From Streptomyces sp. NRRL F-4489 (GTDB taxonomy: Bacteria > Actinomycetota > Actinomycetes > Streptomycetales > Streptomycetaceae), in assembly GCF_001509485.1 (NCBI RefSeq), contig NZ_LLZI01000224.1, positions 16,362 to 80,361 on the forward strand: DNA of 64,000 bases, read 5' to 3'. Position numbers and translations under genes: made by a program. This document shows positions 35,529 through 44,142 of the stretch, piece after piece. Every line of letters begins with the position of its first letter. Positions within the stretch are counted from its first letter, which is position 1. The notes below the pieces were generated by a model. That model saw nothing but the letters and a program-made list of their open reading frames with translations, did no database searches and was not told the DNA's origin.

Positions 35529-36500
35529 TCACCGTCTCCGCGGCGCCAGGTCCGCCACCCGCCCGTCCCCCAGCGACCCCGCCGGGCGGAGCTGCGGCGC
35601 GCCGGGCGCGCCCGGGTGGCTGCGGCGCTGGCCCGGCAGCGGCACGTCCCGCCGCGGGCCCCGGCGCTCCTGGGGGGCGGCGTCCAGGCCCGGACGGTCC
35701 GGTGCCTGGCCGCCGGGCGAACCGCCGGCCACGGCGATCTGGACGCCCTGGTCGGCCAGCGCCTGGAGCTCGGTCGCGGCCCGTTCGTCGTGGGCGGGCG
35801 GCTCGTCGGTCACGAGCCGGGTGATCACGTCCGTCGGCACGGTCTGGAACATCGTGTCGGAGCCGAGTTTGGTGTGGTCGGCGAGCACCACCACCTCCCC
35901 CGCCGCCTGCACCAGCGCCCGGTCGACGCTGGCCGAGAGCATGTTGGACGTGGACAGGCCCCGCTCGGCGGTCAGACCGCTGCCCGAGAGGAAGGCGCGC
36001 GAGACCCGCAGCCCCTGGAGCGACTGCTCGGCCCCGCTGCCGACCAGCGCGTAGTTGGACCCGCGCAGGGTCCCGCCGGTCATCACCACCTCGACGCGGT
36101 TGGCGTGCGCGAGGGCCTGGGCGACCAGGAGGGAGTTGGTGACGACGGTCAGGCCGGGCACCCGGGCGAGCCGGCGGGCCAGCTCCTGGGTGGTGGTCCC
36201 GGCGCCGACGACGATGGCCTCGCCCTCCTCGACGAATCCGGCCGCGAGGTCGGCGATGGCCGTCTTCTCGGCCGTGGCGAGATGCGACTTCTGCGGGAAG
36301 CCGGACTCCCGGGTGAAGCCTCCGGGCAGCACCGCACCGCCGTGCCGGCGGTCCAGCAGCCCCTCGGCCTCCAGCGCCCGCACATCGCGCCGTACGGTCA
36401 CTTCGGAGGTCTGGACGACGCGGGCGAGCTCACGGAGCGAAACCGCTCCATTGGCCCGCACCATTTCTAGGATCAATTGGCGACGTTCTGCAGCGAACAC
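35529..36500 (-). CDS. DeoR-family transcriptional regulator
   Basis: 323 residues. The N-terminal winged helix is MFAAERRQLILEMVRANGAV, SLRELARVVQTSEVTVRRDV and RRHGGAVLPGG, the diagnostic DeoR signature. The sugar-phosphate-binding domain (AGTTTQELARRLARVPGLTV, VMTGGTLRGSNYALVG, VVVLADHTKLGSDTMFQ) follows. The last 65 residues are a disordered Gly/Pro/Arg-rich tail not normal for the family. Its position close to the PNP and deoC genes makes it a candidate regulator of nucleoside salvage, but the CTACGCGCGTAG palindrome does not occur in its own upstream region. Confidence 0.93.
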   Translation of the reverse strand: MFAAERRQLILEMVRANGAVSLRELARVVQTSEVTVRRDVRALEAEGLLDRRHGGAVLPGGFTRESGFPQKSHLATAEKTAIADLAAGFVEEGEAIVVGAGTTTQELARRLARVPGLTVVTNSLLVAQALAHANRVEVVMTGGTLRGSNYALVGSGAEQSLQGLRVSRAFLSGSGLTAERGLSTSNMLSASVDRALVQAAGEVVVLADHTKLGSDTMFQTVPTDVITRLVTDEPPAHDERAATELQALADQGVQIAVAGGSPGGQAPDRPGLDAAPQERRGPRRDVPLPGQRRSHPGAPGAPQLRPAGSLGDGRVADLAPRRR

Positions 36501-36802
36501 GAAACTGACAGTAACGCCAACGACCGTCTGTTTTCAGCAGGTTGCACCAATTAACGGAAGTTGTTCACACGGCAACGCATTACGTGGTATGCGGCGTGCA
36601 CATGCCTCGATCCCCGTTACGGAGCGTGCCCAAACCCGCCCGGGACCTGGTCAGTTGCGCCCGCCCCGGGCCGACCGCGGCCTCCCGGGGCGAGATGTCC
36701 CGACCCGACCGTGCAGGACCGTTTCACCCCAAGTGCCCACCGTGGGCACAAATATTCCATGGGCCCGTGCGGGGCTTCCTTGGGCCCGTGCGGGGCCCGG
36801 CG
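36501..36802. other. 302-bp gap upstream of the DeoR gene with repeats
   Basis: It has a perfect inverted repeat GTGCCCAC-C-GTGGGCAC (36733-36749) and a 16-bp direct repeat TGGGCCCGTGCGGGGC (36760-36775 and 36781-36796) just after the LpdA-like stop. Nearer the DeoR start, an A/T-rich stretch (36505-36600) includes GTTG-N9-CAAC and is the probable promoter region. Confidence 0.5.
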
Positions 36803-38248
36803 TCACTCCCCTGCGGCCTTGCGGGTGTGCAGCTGGCGGGCGACCTCGGCGATCGAGCCGGACAGCGACGGGTAGACGGTGAAGGCGCTGGCGATCTGCT
36901 CGACCGTGAGGTTGTTGTCCACCGCGAGCGAGATCGGGTGGATCAGCTCGCTGGCCCGCGGCGAGACCACCACACCGCCCACGACGATGCCCGTACCGGG
37001 GCGGCAGAAGAGCTTCACGAAGCCGTCGCGGATGCCCTGCATCTTGGCGCGCGGGTTGCGCAGCAGCGGGAGCTTGACCGCCCGGGCGTCGATCACGCCG
37101 TTGTCGATATCGGCCTGGGAGTAGCCGACGGTGGCGATCTCGGGGTCGGTGAAGACGTTCGCGGAGACGGTCTTGAGGTTCAGCGGGGTGACCGCGTCGC
37201 CGAGGAAGTGGTACATCGCGATCCGGCCCTGCATCGCGGCGACCGACGCCAGCGCGAACACGCCGGTGCAGTCGCCGGCCGCGTAGACGCCGGGGGCGGT
37301 CGTCCGGGAGACCTTGTCCGTCCAGATGTGACCGGATTCCTTCAGCCTGACGCCGGCGCCCTCCAGGCCGATGCCGGCCGTGTTCGGGATCGAGCCGACC
37401 GCCATCAGGCAGTGCGACCCGGAGATCGTCCGGCCGTCGGCGAGGGTGACCTCGACGCGGTCGCCGACCCGCTTGACGGACTGCGCCCGGGAGCGCGCCA
37501 TGACGTTCATCCCCCGGCGGCGGAAGACGTCCTCCAGGACGGCGGCGGCGTCCGGGTCCTCACCGGGCAGCACGCGGTCGCGCGAGGAGACCAGGGTGAC
37601 GCGGGAGCCGAGCGCCTGGTAGGCACCGGCGAACTCGGCGCCGGTGACACCGGAGCCGACGACGATCAGTTCCTCGGGCAGCTCGGTGAGGTCGTAGACC
37701 TGCGTCCAGTTCAGGATCCGCTCGCCGTCCGGCTGGGCGTCGGGGATCTCGCGCGGGTGGGCACCGGTGGCGATCAGCACGGCGTCGGCGATCAGGCCCT
37801 CGGTGGTGCCGTCCGCGGCGGTGACCGTGACCTTGCGCGAACCGTCCGGGGCCTGGCCCGGCTCCAGCCGGCCGCGGCCGCGCATCACCCGGCCGCCGGC
37901 CCGGGTGACCGACGCGGTGATGTCGTGCGACTGGGCCAGCGCCAGGCGCTTGACCCGGCGGTTGACCTTGCCCAGATCGACGCCGACCACCCGCGCCGGG
38001 CGGTCCTTGTACGGCGTGTCGTCCTCGACGATGATGCCCAGCTCCTCGTAGGAGGAGTCGAACGTCGTCATCACCTCGGCCGTGGCGATAAGAGTCTTCG
38101 AGGGCACGCAGTCGGTCAGTACCGACGCCCCGCCCAGACCGTCGCAGTCGACGACGGTCACCTCCGCGCCGAGCGAGGCCGCCACCAGGGCCGCTTCGTA
38201 TCCGCCGGGTCCACCACCGATGATCACGATCCGAGTCACGTACTCCAT
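36803..38248 (-). CDS. NAD(P)H-quinone oxidoreductase of the LpdA (lipoamide dehydrogenase-like) type
   Basis: 481 residues. FAD-binding GGGPGGYEAALVAASLGAEV and second dinucleotide fold ELIVVGSGVTGAEFAGAY, with YAAGDCTGVFALASVAA. The redox-active CxxxxC of true lipoamide dehydrogenase is replaced: GLGGASVLTDCVPSK keeps only the second Cys. The C-terminal His-Glu dyad region reads SPRASELIHPISLAVDNNL. These changes match actinobacterial LpdA-type flavoproteins that reduce quinones rather than dihydrolipoamide. ATG 38248 is taken; a GTG at 38239 also fits. Confidence 0.9.
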   Translation of the reverse strand: MEYVTRIVIIGGGPGGYEAALVAASLGAEVTVVDCDGLGGASVLTDCVPSKTLIATAEVMTTFDSSYEELGIIVEDDTPYKDRPARVVGVDLGKVNRRVKRLALAQSHDITASVTRAGGRVMRGRGRLEPGQAPDGSRKVTVTAADGTTEGLIADAVLIATGAHPREIPDAQPDGERILNWTQVYDLTELPEELIVVGSGVTGAEFAGAYQALGSRVTLVSSRDRVLPGEDPDAAAVLEDVFRRRGMNVMARSRAQSVKRVGDRVEVTLADGRTISGSHCLMAVGSIPNTAGIGLEGAGVRLKESGHIWTDKVSRTTAPGVYAAGDCTGVFALASVAAMQGRIAMYHFLGDAVTPLNLKTVSANVFTDPEIATVGYSQADIDNGVIDARAVKLPLLRNPRAKMQGIRDGFVKLFCRPGTGIVVGGVVVSPRASELIHPISLAVDNNLTVEQIASAFTVYPSLSGSIAEVARQLHTRKAAGE

Positions 38249-38388
38249 TGTCCCGCACGCCCACCGGTGCCTCTCCCCCGGGGGCGCGGGCCCCGCCCGG
38301 CGGGCGCCGGTCACGTGCTCTCGCCAGCCGGTTGTACGAACCTCCGGTACCACGAGCCCAACGGGGAACCTCCCGTACCCTCAGAAGC

Positions 38389-38826
38389 ATGTCGCTCTAC
38401 GCCGCGTACGCCGGCAACCTCGACGCGCGGCTGATGTCCCGCCGCGCACCGCACTCCCCGCTGCGCGGCACCGGCTGGCTGAACGGCTGGCGGCTCACGT
38501 TCGGCGGCGAGCAGATGGGCTGGGAGGGCGCGCTGGCGACGGTGGTCGAGGACCCCGCCTCCCAGCTCTTCGTCGCGCTCTACGACATCGCCCCGATGGA
38601 CGAGGAGTCCATGGACCGCTGGGAAGGCGTCGGCCTGGGCATATACCGCCGGATGCGGGTCCGCGCGCACACCCTCGACGGCGACGAGGCGGCGTGGATC
38701 TACGTCCTCAACGGCTACGAGGGCGGTCTGCCCTCGGCGCGCTATCTGGGCGAGATCGCCGACGCCGCGGAGTCCGCGGGCGCCCCGCACGACTACGTCA
38801 TGGAGATCCGCAAGCGCCCCTGCTGA
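38389..38826 (+). CDS. gamma-glutamylcyclotransferase-fold protein
   Basis: 145 residues. The start ATG 38389 gives [20 protein letters not shown], whose YAGNLD corresponds to the YGSN loop of the GGCT fold. [31 protein letters not shown] and [18 protein letters not shown] follow the family. The substrate is uncertain; it may act on gamma-glutamyl peptides or be a structural relative. It is divergent from the LpdA-like gene and 127 bp before the PNP gene. Confidence 0.88.
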   Translation: MSLYAAYAGNLDARLMSRRAPHSPLRGTGWLNGWRLTFGGEQMGWEGALATVVEDPASQLFVALYDIAPMDEESMDRWEGVGLGIYRRMRVRAHTLDGDEAAWIYVLNGYEGGLPSARYLGEIADAAESAGAPHDYVMEIRKRPC

Positions 38827-38916
38827 CCGGCCGCCGCCCGGGCGCCCCGGGGGCCGCGCCGCAGCCGTTTGGCAGAAGCCACAAAGGCACCTCCGCAGGC
38901 CCGTGGGCAGCGACAT

Positions 38917-38946
38917 CTACGCGCGTAGGGGATTACCGGCTACCCT
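38917..38946 (+). promoter_or_regulatory. PNP promoter region with CTACGCGCGTAG palindrome
   Basis: The perfect 12-bp palindrome lies at 38917-38928. A -10-like TACCCT (38941-38946) ends 7 nt before the GTG start, so the transcript is probably leaderless. The palindrome overlaps the -35 position (17 bp upstream of the -10). The same palindrome occurs at 48667 (deoC) and 60517 (add), and I found it nowhere else in the window. Confidence 0.75.
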
Positions 38947-38953
38947 CGTCCGC

Positions 38954-39769
38954 GTGAACGCAACCATTACCCCCGACATCGACCCGAAGGGCGCCGCCGA
39001 CGCCGCGGCCGCCCGCCTCCGCGAGCTCACCGGCGCCGAGACCCACGACGTCGCCCTGGTCATGGGCTCGGGCTGGGCCCCCGCCGCCGAGGCGCTGGGC
39101 GCCCCCGAGCACGAGTTCCCCGTCACCGAGCTGCCCGGCTTCCCGCCGCCGGCCGTCGCCGGCCACGGCGGCAAGATCCGGTCGTACGCGATCGGCGAGA
39201 AGCGCGCCCTGGTCTTCCTGGGCCGCACCCACTACTACGAGGGCCGCGGGGTCGCCGCCGTCGCGCACGGCGTCCGCACCGCCGTCGCCGCGGGCTGCAA
39301 GACCGTCGTGCTCACCAACGGCTGCGGCGGTCTGCGCGAGGGCATGCGCCCCGGCCAGCCGGTGCTGATCAGCGACCACCTGAACCTCACCGCCACCTCC
39401 CCGATCGCCGGCGCGAACTTCGTCGACCTGACCGACCTGTACTCGCCGCGGCTGCGCGCGCTGTGCAAGGAGGTCGACCCGAGCCTGGAGGAGGGCGTCT
39501 ACGTCCAGTTCCCCGGCCCGCACTACGAGACCCCGGCCGAGATCCGCATGATCCGCACCCTGGGCGCGGACCTGGTCGGCATGTCCACCGTCCTGGAGGC
39601 GATCGCCGCCCGTGAGGCGGGCGCCGAGGTGCTGGGCCTCTCCCTGGTCACCAACCTCGCCGCCGGCATGACGGGCGAGCCGCTGAACCACGAGGAGGTG
39701 CTCCAGGCGGGCCGCGACTCGGCGACCCGGATGGGCGCGCTGCTCGGCGAGGTCCTCGGCAAGATCTGA
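38954..39769 (+). CDS. purine nucleoside phosphorylase (trimeric, PNP family 2)
   Basis: 271 residues from GTG 38954. It splits purine (deoxy)nucleosides with phosphate into base and (deoxy)ribose 1-phosphate. Family motifs are [67 protein letters not shown] and [15 protein letters not shown]. There is no Shine-Dalgarno sequence, fitting a leaderless mRNA. The phosphohexomutase gene follows after 228 bp and may isomerise the product. With add and deoC it completes a salvage pathway from adenosine or deoxyinosine to acetaldehyde and glyceraldehyde 3-phosphate. Confidence 0.95.
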   Translation: MNATITPDIDPKGAADAAAARLRELTGAETHDVALVMGSGWAPAAEALGAPEHEFPVTELPGFPPPAVAGHGGKIRSYAIGEKRALVFLGRTHYYEGRGVAAVAHGVRTAVAAGCKTVVLTNGCGGLREGMRPGQPVLISDHLNLTATSPIAGANFVDLTDLYSPRLRALCKEVDPSLEEGVYVQFPGPHYETPAEIRMIRTLGADLVGMSTVLEAIAAREAGAEVLGLSLVTNLAAGMTGEPLNHEEVLQAGRDSATRMGALLGEVLGKI

Positions 39770-39997
39770 TCCGTCACCCCGGACGCCGGCGGATCCGCTA
39801 CGCCGCCAGGGTCCGGAACCCCCGTACGGCCGGACCCGGCCCTGGCCGGAACCGGCCGCCGTACGGACCGGCGGACCGTCCCGGGCGGCAGGATCCCGCT
39901 GCCGGCGCGGGCCGGCGACGGATCCGGCGGGCGCGCCCCCACCGGGCGGCCGGGCCCGCAGGCATCCCCCCAACGCACCCACAGGCAGGAGCATCAC
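39770..39997. other. 228-bp structured gap between PNP and phosphomutase genes
   Basis: It is full of self-complementary GC segments, for example two CGGATCCG palindromes (near 39787 and 39920) and CCGTACGG segments (near 39823 and 39858) that can pair into hairpins. It may attenuate or process a joint transcript. No gene is visible. Confidence 0.4.
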
Positions 39998-41680
39998 GTG
40001 GCTACCGTTCCCGCGGAGCTGATCGGCCGGGCCCAGGCGTGGCTGGCCGAGGACCCCGACCCGGAGACCCGGGACGAGCTGGCCGGGCTCATCGACGCCG
40101 GCCGGCACGACGAGCTGGCGGCCCGGTTCGCCGGCACCCTGCAGTTCGGCACCGCCGGACTGCGCGGTGAGCTGGGCGCCGGGCCGATGCGGATGAACCG
40201 CGCGGTGGTCATCCGGGCCGCGGCCGGGCTCGCCGCGTACCTCAAGGACACCGGCCAGGGCGACGGCCTGGTGGTCATCGGCTACGACGCCCGCTACAAG
40301 AGCGCCGACTTCGCGCGGGACACCGCGGCCGTCATGGTCGGCGCGGGCCTGCGCGCCGCGCTCCTGCCGCGCCCGCTGCCCACGCCCGTCCTGGCGTTCG
40401 CCATCCGCCACCTGGGCGCGGTGGCCGGTGTCGAGGTGACCGCCAGCCACAACCCGCCGCGGGACAACGGCTACAAGGTCTACCTGGGCGACGGCTCGCA
40501 GATCGTGCCGCCCGCGGACGCCGGTATCGCCGAGCGGATCGCCGCCGTCCGCTCGCTGGCCGACGTACCGCGCCCGGAGTCCGGCTGGGACATTCTGGAC
40601 GACGCGGTCCTGACCGCCTACCTGGAGCGCACCGACGCGGTGCTGACCCCCGGCTCCCCGCGCGACCTCTCCGTCGTCTACACCCCGATGCACGGCGTCG
40701 GCCGGGACACCCTCACCGCCGCCTTCGCGCGGGCCGGCTTCCCGGCGCCCACGGTCGTCGCCGAACAGGCCGACCCGGACCCGGCGTTCCCCACGGTCGC
40801 GTTCCCCAACCCCGAGGAACCGGGCGCGATGGACCTCGCCTTCGCCACCGCGCGCGCGGCCGGTCCGGACAGCGTCGACATCATCATCGCCAACGACCCG
40901 GACGCGGACCGCTGCGCCGTCGCCGTCCCCGCCCCCGGTACGCCCGAGGGCTGGCGGATGCTGCGCGGTGACGAGGTCGGCGCGCTGCTCGCCGCCCACC
41001 TGGTCCGCAAGGGCGCCGCCGGCACGTTCGCCACCACGATCGTCTCGTCGCAGCTGATGTCCCGCATCGCCGCCGGCGCGGACCTCCCGTACACCGAGAC
41101 CCTCACCGGCTTCAAGTGGCTGGCCCGGGTCGACGGCCTGCGCTACGCCTACGAGGAGGCGCTGGGCTACTGCGTCGACCCCGAGGGCGTCCGCGACAAG
41201 GACGGCATCACCGCCGCGCTGCTGATCGCCGAACTGGCCGCCGAGCTGAAGCGGGACGGCCGCGGCCTGTCCGACCTCCTCGACGAGCTGGCCGTGGAGT
41301 TCGGCCTGCACGCCACCGACCAGCTCTCGGTCCGGGTCGACGACCTGTCGCTGATCGCGGACGCGATGGCTCGCCTGCGCGCCCAGCCCCCGGCGGCGCT
41401 GGCGGGCCTGTCCGTCACCCGCGCCGACGACCTCAACGAGGGCAGCCCCGCCCTCCCGCCCACCGACGGCCTGCGCTACTACCTGGCGGGCTCCCCGGCC
41501 GACGGCATCGAGGCCGCCCGCGTCGTCGTCCGCCCCAGCGGCACCGAGCCCAAGCTCAAGTGCTACCTGGAGGTCGTCGTCCCGGTCCCCGACGCCAAGT
41601 CCCTGCCGTCCGCCCGCGAAAAGGCGACGACCACCTTGACCGCGATCAAGCGCGACCTGTCGACCGCGGCAGGCATCTGA
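39998..41680 (+). CDS. phospho-sugar mutase (PMM/PGM family, phosphopentomutase candidate)
   Basis: 560 residues from GTG 39998 with AGGAG seven bases upstream. The active-site Ser is in VTASHNPPRDNGYKVY, the metal loop in IANDPDADRCAV, the sugar loop in GYCVDPEGVRDKDG and the phosphate loop in VRPSGTEPKLKCYLE. All four loops of the alpha-D-phosphohexomutase superfamily are present. Annotated members are called phosphomannomutase, but this long form next to PNP and opposite a DeoR regulator suggests (deoxy)ribose 1-phosphate to 5-phosphate conversion, the step between PNP and DeoC. That is inferred from context. A strong terminator follows. Confidence 0.93.
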   Translation: MATVPAELIGRAQAWLAEDPDPETRDELAGLIDAGRHDELAARFAGTLQFGTAGLRGELGAGPMRMNRAVVIRAAAGLAAYLKDTGQGDGLVVIGYDARYKSADFARDTAAVMVGAGLRAALLPRPLPTPVLAFAIRHLGAVAGVEVTASHNPPRDNGYKVYLGDGSQIVPPADAGIAERIAAVRSLADVPRPESGWDILDDAVLTAYLERTDAVLTPGSPRDLSVVYTPMHGVGRDTLTAAFARAGFPAPTVVAEQADPDPAFPTVAFPNPEEPGAMDLAFATARAAGPDSVDIIIANDPDADRCAVAVPAPGTPEGWRMLRGDEVGALLAAHLVRKGAAGTFATTIVSSQLMSRIAAGADLPYTETLTGFKWLARVDGLRYAYEEALGYCVDPEGVRDKDGITAALLIAELAAELKRDGRGLSDLLDELAVEFGLHATDQLSVRVDDLSLIADAMARLRAQPPAALAGLSVTRADDLNEGSPALPPTDGLRYYLAGSPADGIEAARVVVRPSGTEPKLKCYLEVVVPVPDAKSLPSAREKATTTLTAIKRDLSTAAGI

Positions 41681-41703
41681 CGCCACGTCACCTCGCGTCG
41701 CGC

Positions 41704-41735
41704 CGAGGGCCGGACTCGTACGGGTCCGGCCCTCG
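41704..41735. terminator. hairpin terminator after the phosphomutase gene
   Basis: A perfect 12-bp stem (CGAGGGCCGGAC / GTCCGGCCCTCG) around an 8-nt loop, followed by CCGTTTC. The right arm and following bases recur 2.4 kb downstream at 44098-44117. Confidence 0.85.
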
Positions 41736-41744
41736 CCGTTTCAC
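41725..41744. repeat. 20-bp direct repeat, left copy, bounding an accessory module
   Basis: TCCGGCCCTCGCCGTTTCAC overlaps the right arm of the phosphomutase terminator. A copy with one mismatch is at 44098-44117. Only this left copy belongs to a complete hairpin; the right copy lacks a left arm. Confidence 0.6.
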
Positions 41745-41868
41745 GAAACCGGCACATGCCGCCCCCGCACTCCTCCCAGTACGGAGTTCCGTTCACCCCT
41801 GAGTGTCAGTGGAGCGCCCTACCATCGGGATACAGCCACTGAGCCCGAGCCGACCCACCGAGGTGATC

Positions 41869-43080
41869 GTGAGCAACTGGGCAGACCTGTCAACAGGCAA
41901 GCGCATCAAGCATCTGCGGGGCTCCGATCTGACGCAGCAGGGGCTCGCCGAGGCCGCGGGCGTCTCACTCGCCCTCGTACAGAAGGCCGAACAGGACCGC
42001 GGCGAGCTGTCCGTCGGCTCCCTGCTCAAGTTCGCCGCCGCGCTCAAGACGGATGTCGCGGTGATCCTGGGACAGCAGGCGCCGCGCCGGGGAATGAACC
42101 GCGACGACCGCGCCGCACTGCACCACTTGTCCGAGGCCGTGCACGACAGCGCGCTCGGGGAATGGGAAGGCGTCGGCGATCCCAGCACGCTCGGCGAGCT
42201 GTCCAAGGCGCGCGATCTGGCCTGGGCCGCCTACTGGGCCAGCGACAGCGCGAAGGTGAGCAGCCTGGCATCAAAGGTGCTCATGGAAGGCCAGGTCCGC
42301 TTCAACAGCGCCACGGGGTTCGAGCGCGAGCAACTGGCACTCGTCCTGGCGAGCACGTACCGAGTCGCCGCCTCCTGCGCGAACGGCTTCGGCAAGCGCG
42401 ATCTGGCGCTGAGCGCCCTCACCTCGGCCAAGCACCTGGCCAAGGAGGCCGGTGATCCCGTGGTCTCGGCGCTGTTGGAGTCCACGCTGTCGTGGATCTA
42501 TCTGCGCAGCGCCAAGACGCCCCGGGCGGTCGCGGTGGCCGAGCGGGCCGCACTGGCGATCGAACCATCGTTCAGCAAGCCCGCACGCCCCGAACTCCTC
42601 GCCTATGGCCGCCTCATGATCTCCGCAGCCGTCGCCGCGTCGAGGCGGGAGGACGAGCACGCGGCGGACGACTACCTGTCGCAGGCGCTCGCCGCCGCGG
42701 CACGGCTCGGCCGCGACGAGAAGCTCTACGGGACCCACTTCGGCCCAACGGCCGCGAAGACCGAAGCGGTTGGCATCCAGGTCGCGGTGAAGAACTACGG
42801 GCGCGCCCTCAAGCTGGCCGACGAGCCCGAGATGCAGAAGCTCCCCCGGACCATGTCGAAGGTCGCGCGCAACAGGTACAAACTCGACGTCGCTCTCGCG
42901 CAGTGCATGGCCGGCCTCTACGACCGGTCCGCCGACACCCTGACCGAGGTGGCCCTCGACGCCCCGCAGTGGGTCAGGCACCAGGCGCTCCCCGGCGTCA
43001 TCGGAAAGCGCCTCGCCAAGGTGTCCGTGGCGCGTGTGCGCAGCATCAGCGAACTCATCGGCGTGCCACTGATCGCGTAA
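41869..43080 (+). CDS. XRE-family DNA-binding protein with a large helical C-terminal domain
   Basis: About 403 residues from GTG 41869 (GAGGTGA upstream); an upstream in-frame GTG at 41803 is possible. The N-terminal helix-turn-helix is GKRIKHLRGSDLTQQGLAEA, AGVSLALVQKAEQ and LLKFAAAL. The rest is helical with repeated patterns (KRDLALSALTSAKHLAKEAG, YGRALKLADEPEMQKL) that look like degenerate TPR units, an architecture common in Streptomyces regulators of development or of integrated elements. It heads the accessory island and is slightly lower in GC bias than neighbours. A long-armed inverted repeat follows. Confidence 0.88.
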   Translation: MSNWADLSTGKRIKHLRGSDLTQQGLAEAAGVSLALVQKAEQDRGELSVGSLLKFAAALKTDVAVILGQQAPRRGMNRDDRAALHHLSEAVHDSALGEWEGVGDPSTLGELSKARDLAWAAYWASDSAKVSSLASKVLMEGQVRFNSATGFEREQLALVLASTYRVAASCANGFGKRDLALSALTSAKHLAKEAGDPVVSALLESTLSWIYLRSAKTPRAVAVAERAALAIEPSFSKPARPELLAYGRLMISAAVAASRREDEHAADDYLSQALAAAARLGRDEKLYGTHFGPTAAKTEAVGIQVAVKNYGRALKLADEPEMQKLPRTMSKVARNRYKLDVALAQCMAGLYDRSADTLTEVALDAPQWVRHQALPGVIGKRLAKVSVARVRSISELIGVPLIA

Positions 43081-43085
43081 GTCCT

Positions 43086-43146
43086 ATGCGGCGTACGACA
43101 ACTGACCCGGCGTCCTCAGCTCGCCCTACGCCGCATCACTTCACCT
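43086..43146. terminator. perfect 10-bp inverted repeat after the XRE gene
   Basis: ATGCGGCGTA (43086-43095) and TACGCCGCAT (43137-43146) pair perfectly around a 41-nt loop that begins six bases after the stop codon. It is a possible terminator or RNA-protecting structure. Confidence 0.5.
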
Positions 43147-43174
43147 TGCGTGACCACGCGGACACGATGAGGGC

Positions 43175-43657
43175 ATGGTCAATACTGAGCGCGGGCCGCG
43201 GTGGCGGCCCCCGGTGGCCCGCCGGTCCGAGGGCGACGCACGGCGGCGGCGGGCCCTCGCGGACGCGGCGGCGGGCGTCGCTCCGGGAGAGGCCGCAACC
43301 CCTCCCGGGAGCACGCCGTTCGGCCGCTTCCGCTGCGTGATCTACCTCTGTCGCCTCCCCGCCGTATCGCTCGACCGCTTACGCACGGAATGCGCCGAGT
43401 ACGCCGACGCGTTCTGCTGGGAGATCGCGGCGGTGATCGTGGACGAGGCGGGGCCGCTGCCGCCGGAGGACCGGCCCGGGTTCCGGCAGGCGGTCGGTCA
43501 CATCAGCTCCGGCGCGGCCGGGGCGGTGGTCACGGCACAGCGTTCGATGGTCTCCGCCACGACGGAGGAGTACGACCGGGTCGCCCGCGAGATCGAGCAG
43601 GCCGGCGGCTTCCTGCACGTCATGCGAGCGGCGCCGCGCGAGGAGTTGTCGACATGA
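43175..43657 (+). CDS. accessory protein of unknown function with a TTA codon
   Basis: 160 residues from ATG 43175 (GAGGGC upstream). After a basic disordered N-terminus (40 residues) comes a compact domain: FRCVIYLCRLPAVSLDRLRT, ECAEYADAFCWEIAAVIVDE and RPGFRQAVGHISSGAAGAVV with REIEQAGGFLHVM. The order of strand, helix and the GFRQAV-HI segment vaguely recalls the N-terminal domain of serine recombinases, without the catalytic Ser. One in-frame leucine codon is TTA (43379-43381), the only one I noted, so translation may depend on the bldA tRNA. Its stop overlaps the next start (ATGA). Confidence 0.7.
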   Translation: MVNTERGPRWRPPVARRSEGDARRRRALADAAAGVAPGEAATPPGSTPFGRFRCVIYLCRLPAVSLDRLRTECAEYADAFCWEIAAVIVDEAGPLPPEDRPGFRQAVGHISSGAAGAVVTAQRSMVSATTEEYDRVAREIEQAGGFLHVMRAAPREELST

Positions 43658-44142
43658 CCCGCGCCCTCACAAACGACCGCCCCACGGACCCCGTGAACCC
43701 CATGGACACCGCCCGCCTCCTCCCGTGGACCAGTCCGGACGGGAACCCGTGCTACCTCCTCGGCGGCACCGGGACCGGCTACGTCTCACGCCTCGCCGAC
43801 CTCTCACGCCTCGCCGACCGGGTGGAGGCCGAGCAGATGGACGCGGCCGCCGACCTCATCGAGGAAGCCCGCCGCATCCTCGCCGACCGGATCTGGACAC
43901 CCGGCGAACTGCACTGGCTGGCCGTCGAGTTGAACACCCACCTGATCAACGTCCACCGCGTCTCGGCGAGCCGGGGAGCGCGCCTGCTCCTATGGGAGAG
44001 CGATCCGGACCCGAACGAGGACGAGGACGTAGACGGGGACGGCGATCGGGGCGGGCCTTTCGCCGAAGGCACGCATCGAGAGCCGGGCCCAGGGGACTCC
44101 GGCCCTCGCCGATTCACGGCTGGTACTCGTACCCGATCGTGA
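43654..44142 (+). CDS. accessory hypothetical protein, intact copy of a duplicated gene
   Basis: 162 residues; ATG 43654 overlaps the previous stop. The core (PMDTARLLPWTSPDGNPCYL, LGGTGTGYVSRLADLSRLAD, VEAEQMDAAADLIEEARRIL, WTPGELHWLAVELNTHLINV) is encoded by 289 bp that recur almost unchanged at 45083-45366. The tail is acidic (DPDPNEDEDVDGDGD) and runs 29 bp into the 3' end of the convergent GntR gene, which suggests that the original stop was lost or moved. It looks like the small proteins that accompany GntR regulators in Streptomyces accessory loci. Function is unknown. Confidence 0.75.
   Translation: MTRALTNDRPTDPVNPMDTARLLPWTSPDGNPCYLLGGTGTGYVSRLADLSRLADRVEAEQMDAAADLIEEARRILADRIWTPGELHWLAVELNTHLINVHRVSASRGARLLLWESDPDPNEDEDVDGDGDRGGPFAEGTHREPGPGDSGPRRFTAGTRTRS
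43703..43991. repeat. 289-bp direct repeat, copy 1
   Basis: This segment matches 45083-45366 with only two substitutions and a 5-bp deletion (TCTCA, present here after CTCGCCGACC). Sequence diverges sharply on both sides. The two copies flank the GntR gene in the same orientation. Confidence 0.9.
44098..44117. repeat. 20-bp direct repeat, right copy
   Basis: TCCGGCCCTCGCCGATTCAC, one mismatch to 41725-41744. It covers the end of the convergent GntR gene. Together the copies bound the XRE gene, the TTA-codon gene and most of the copy-1 gene. Confidence 0.6.
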
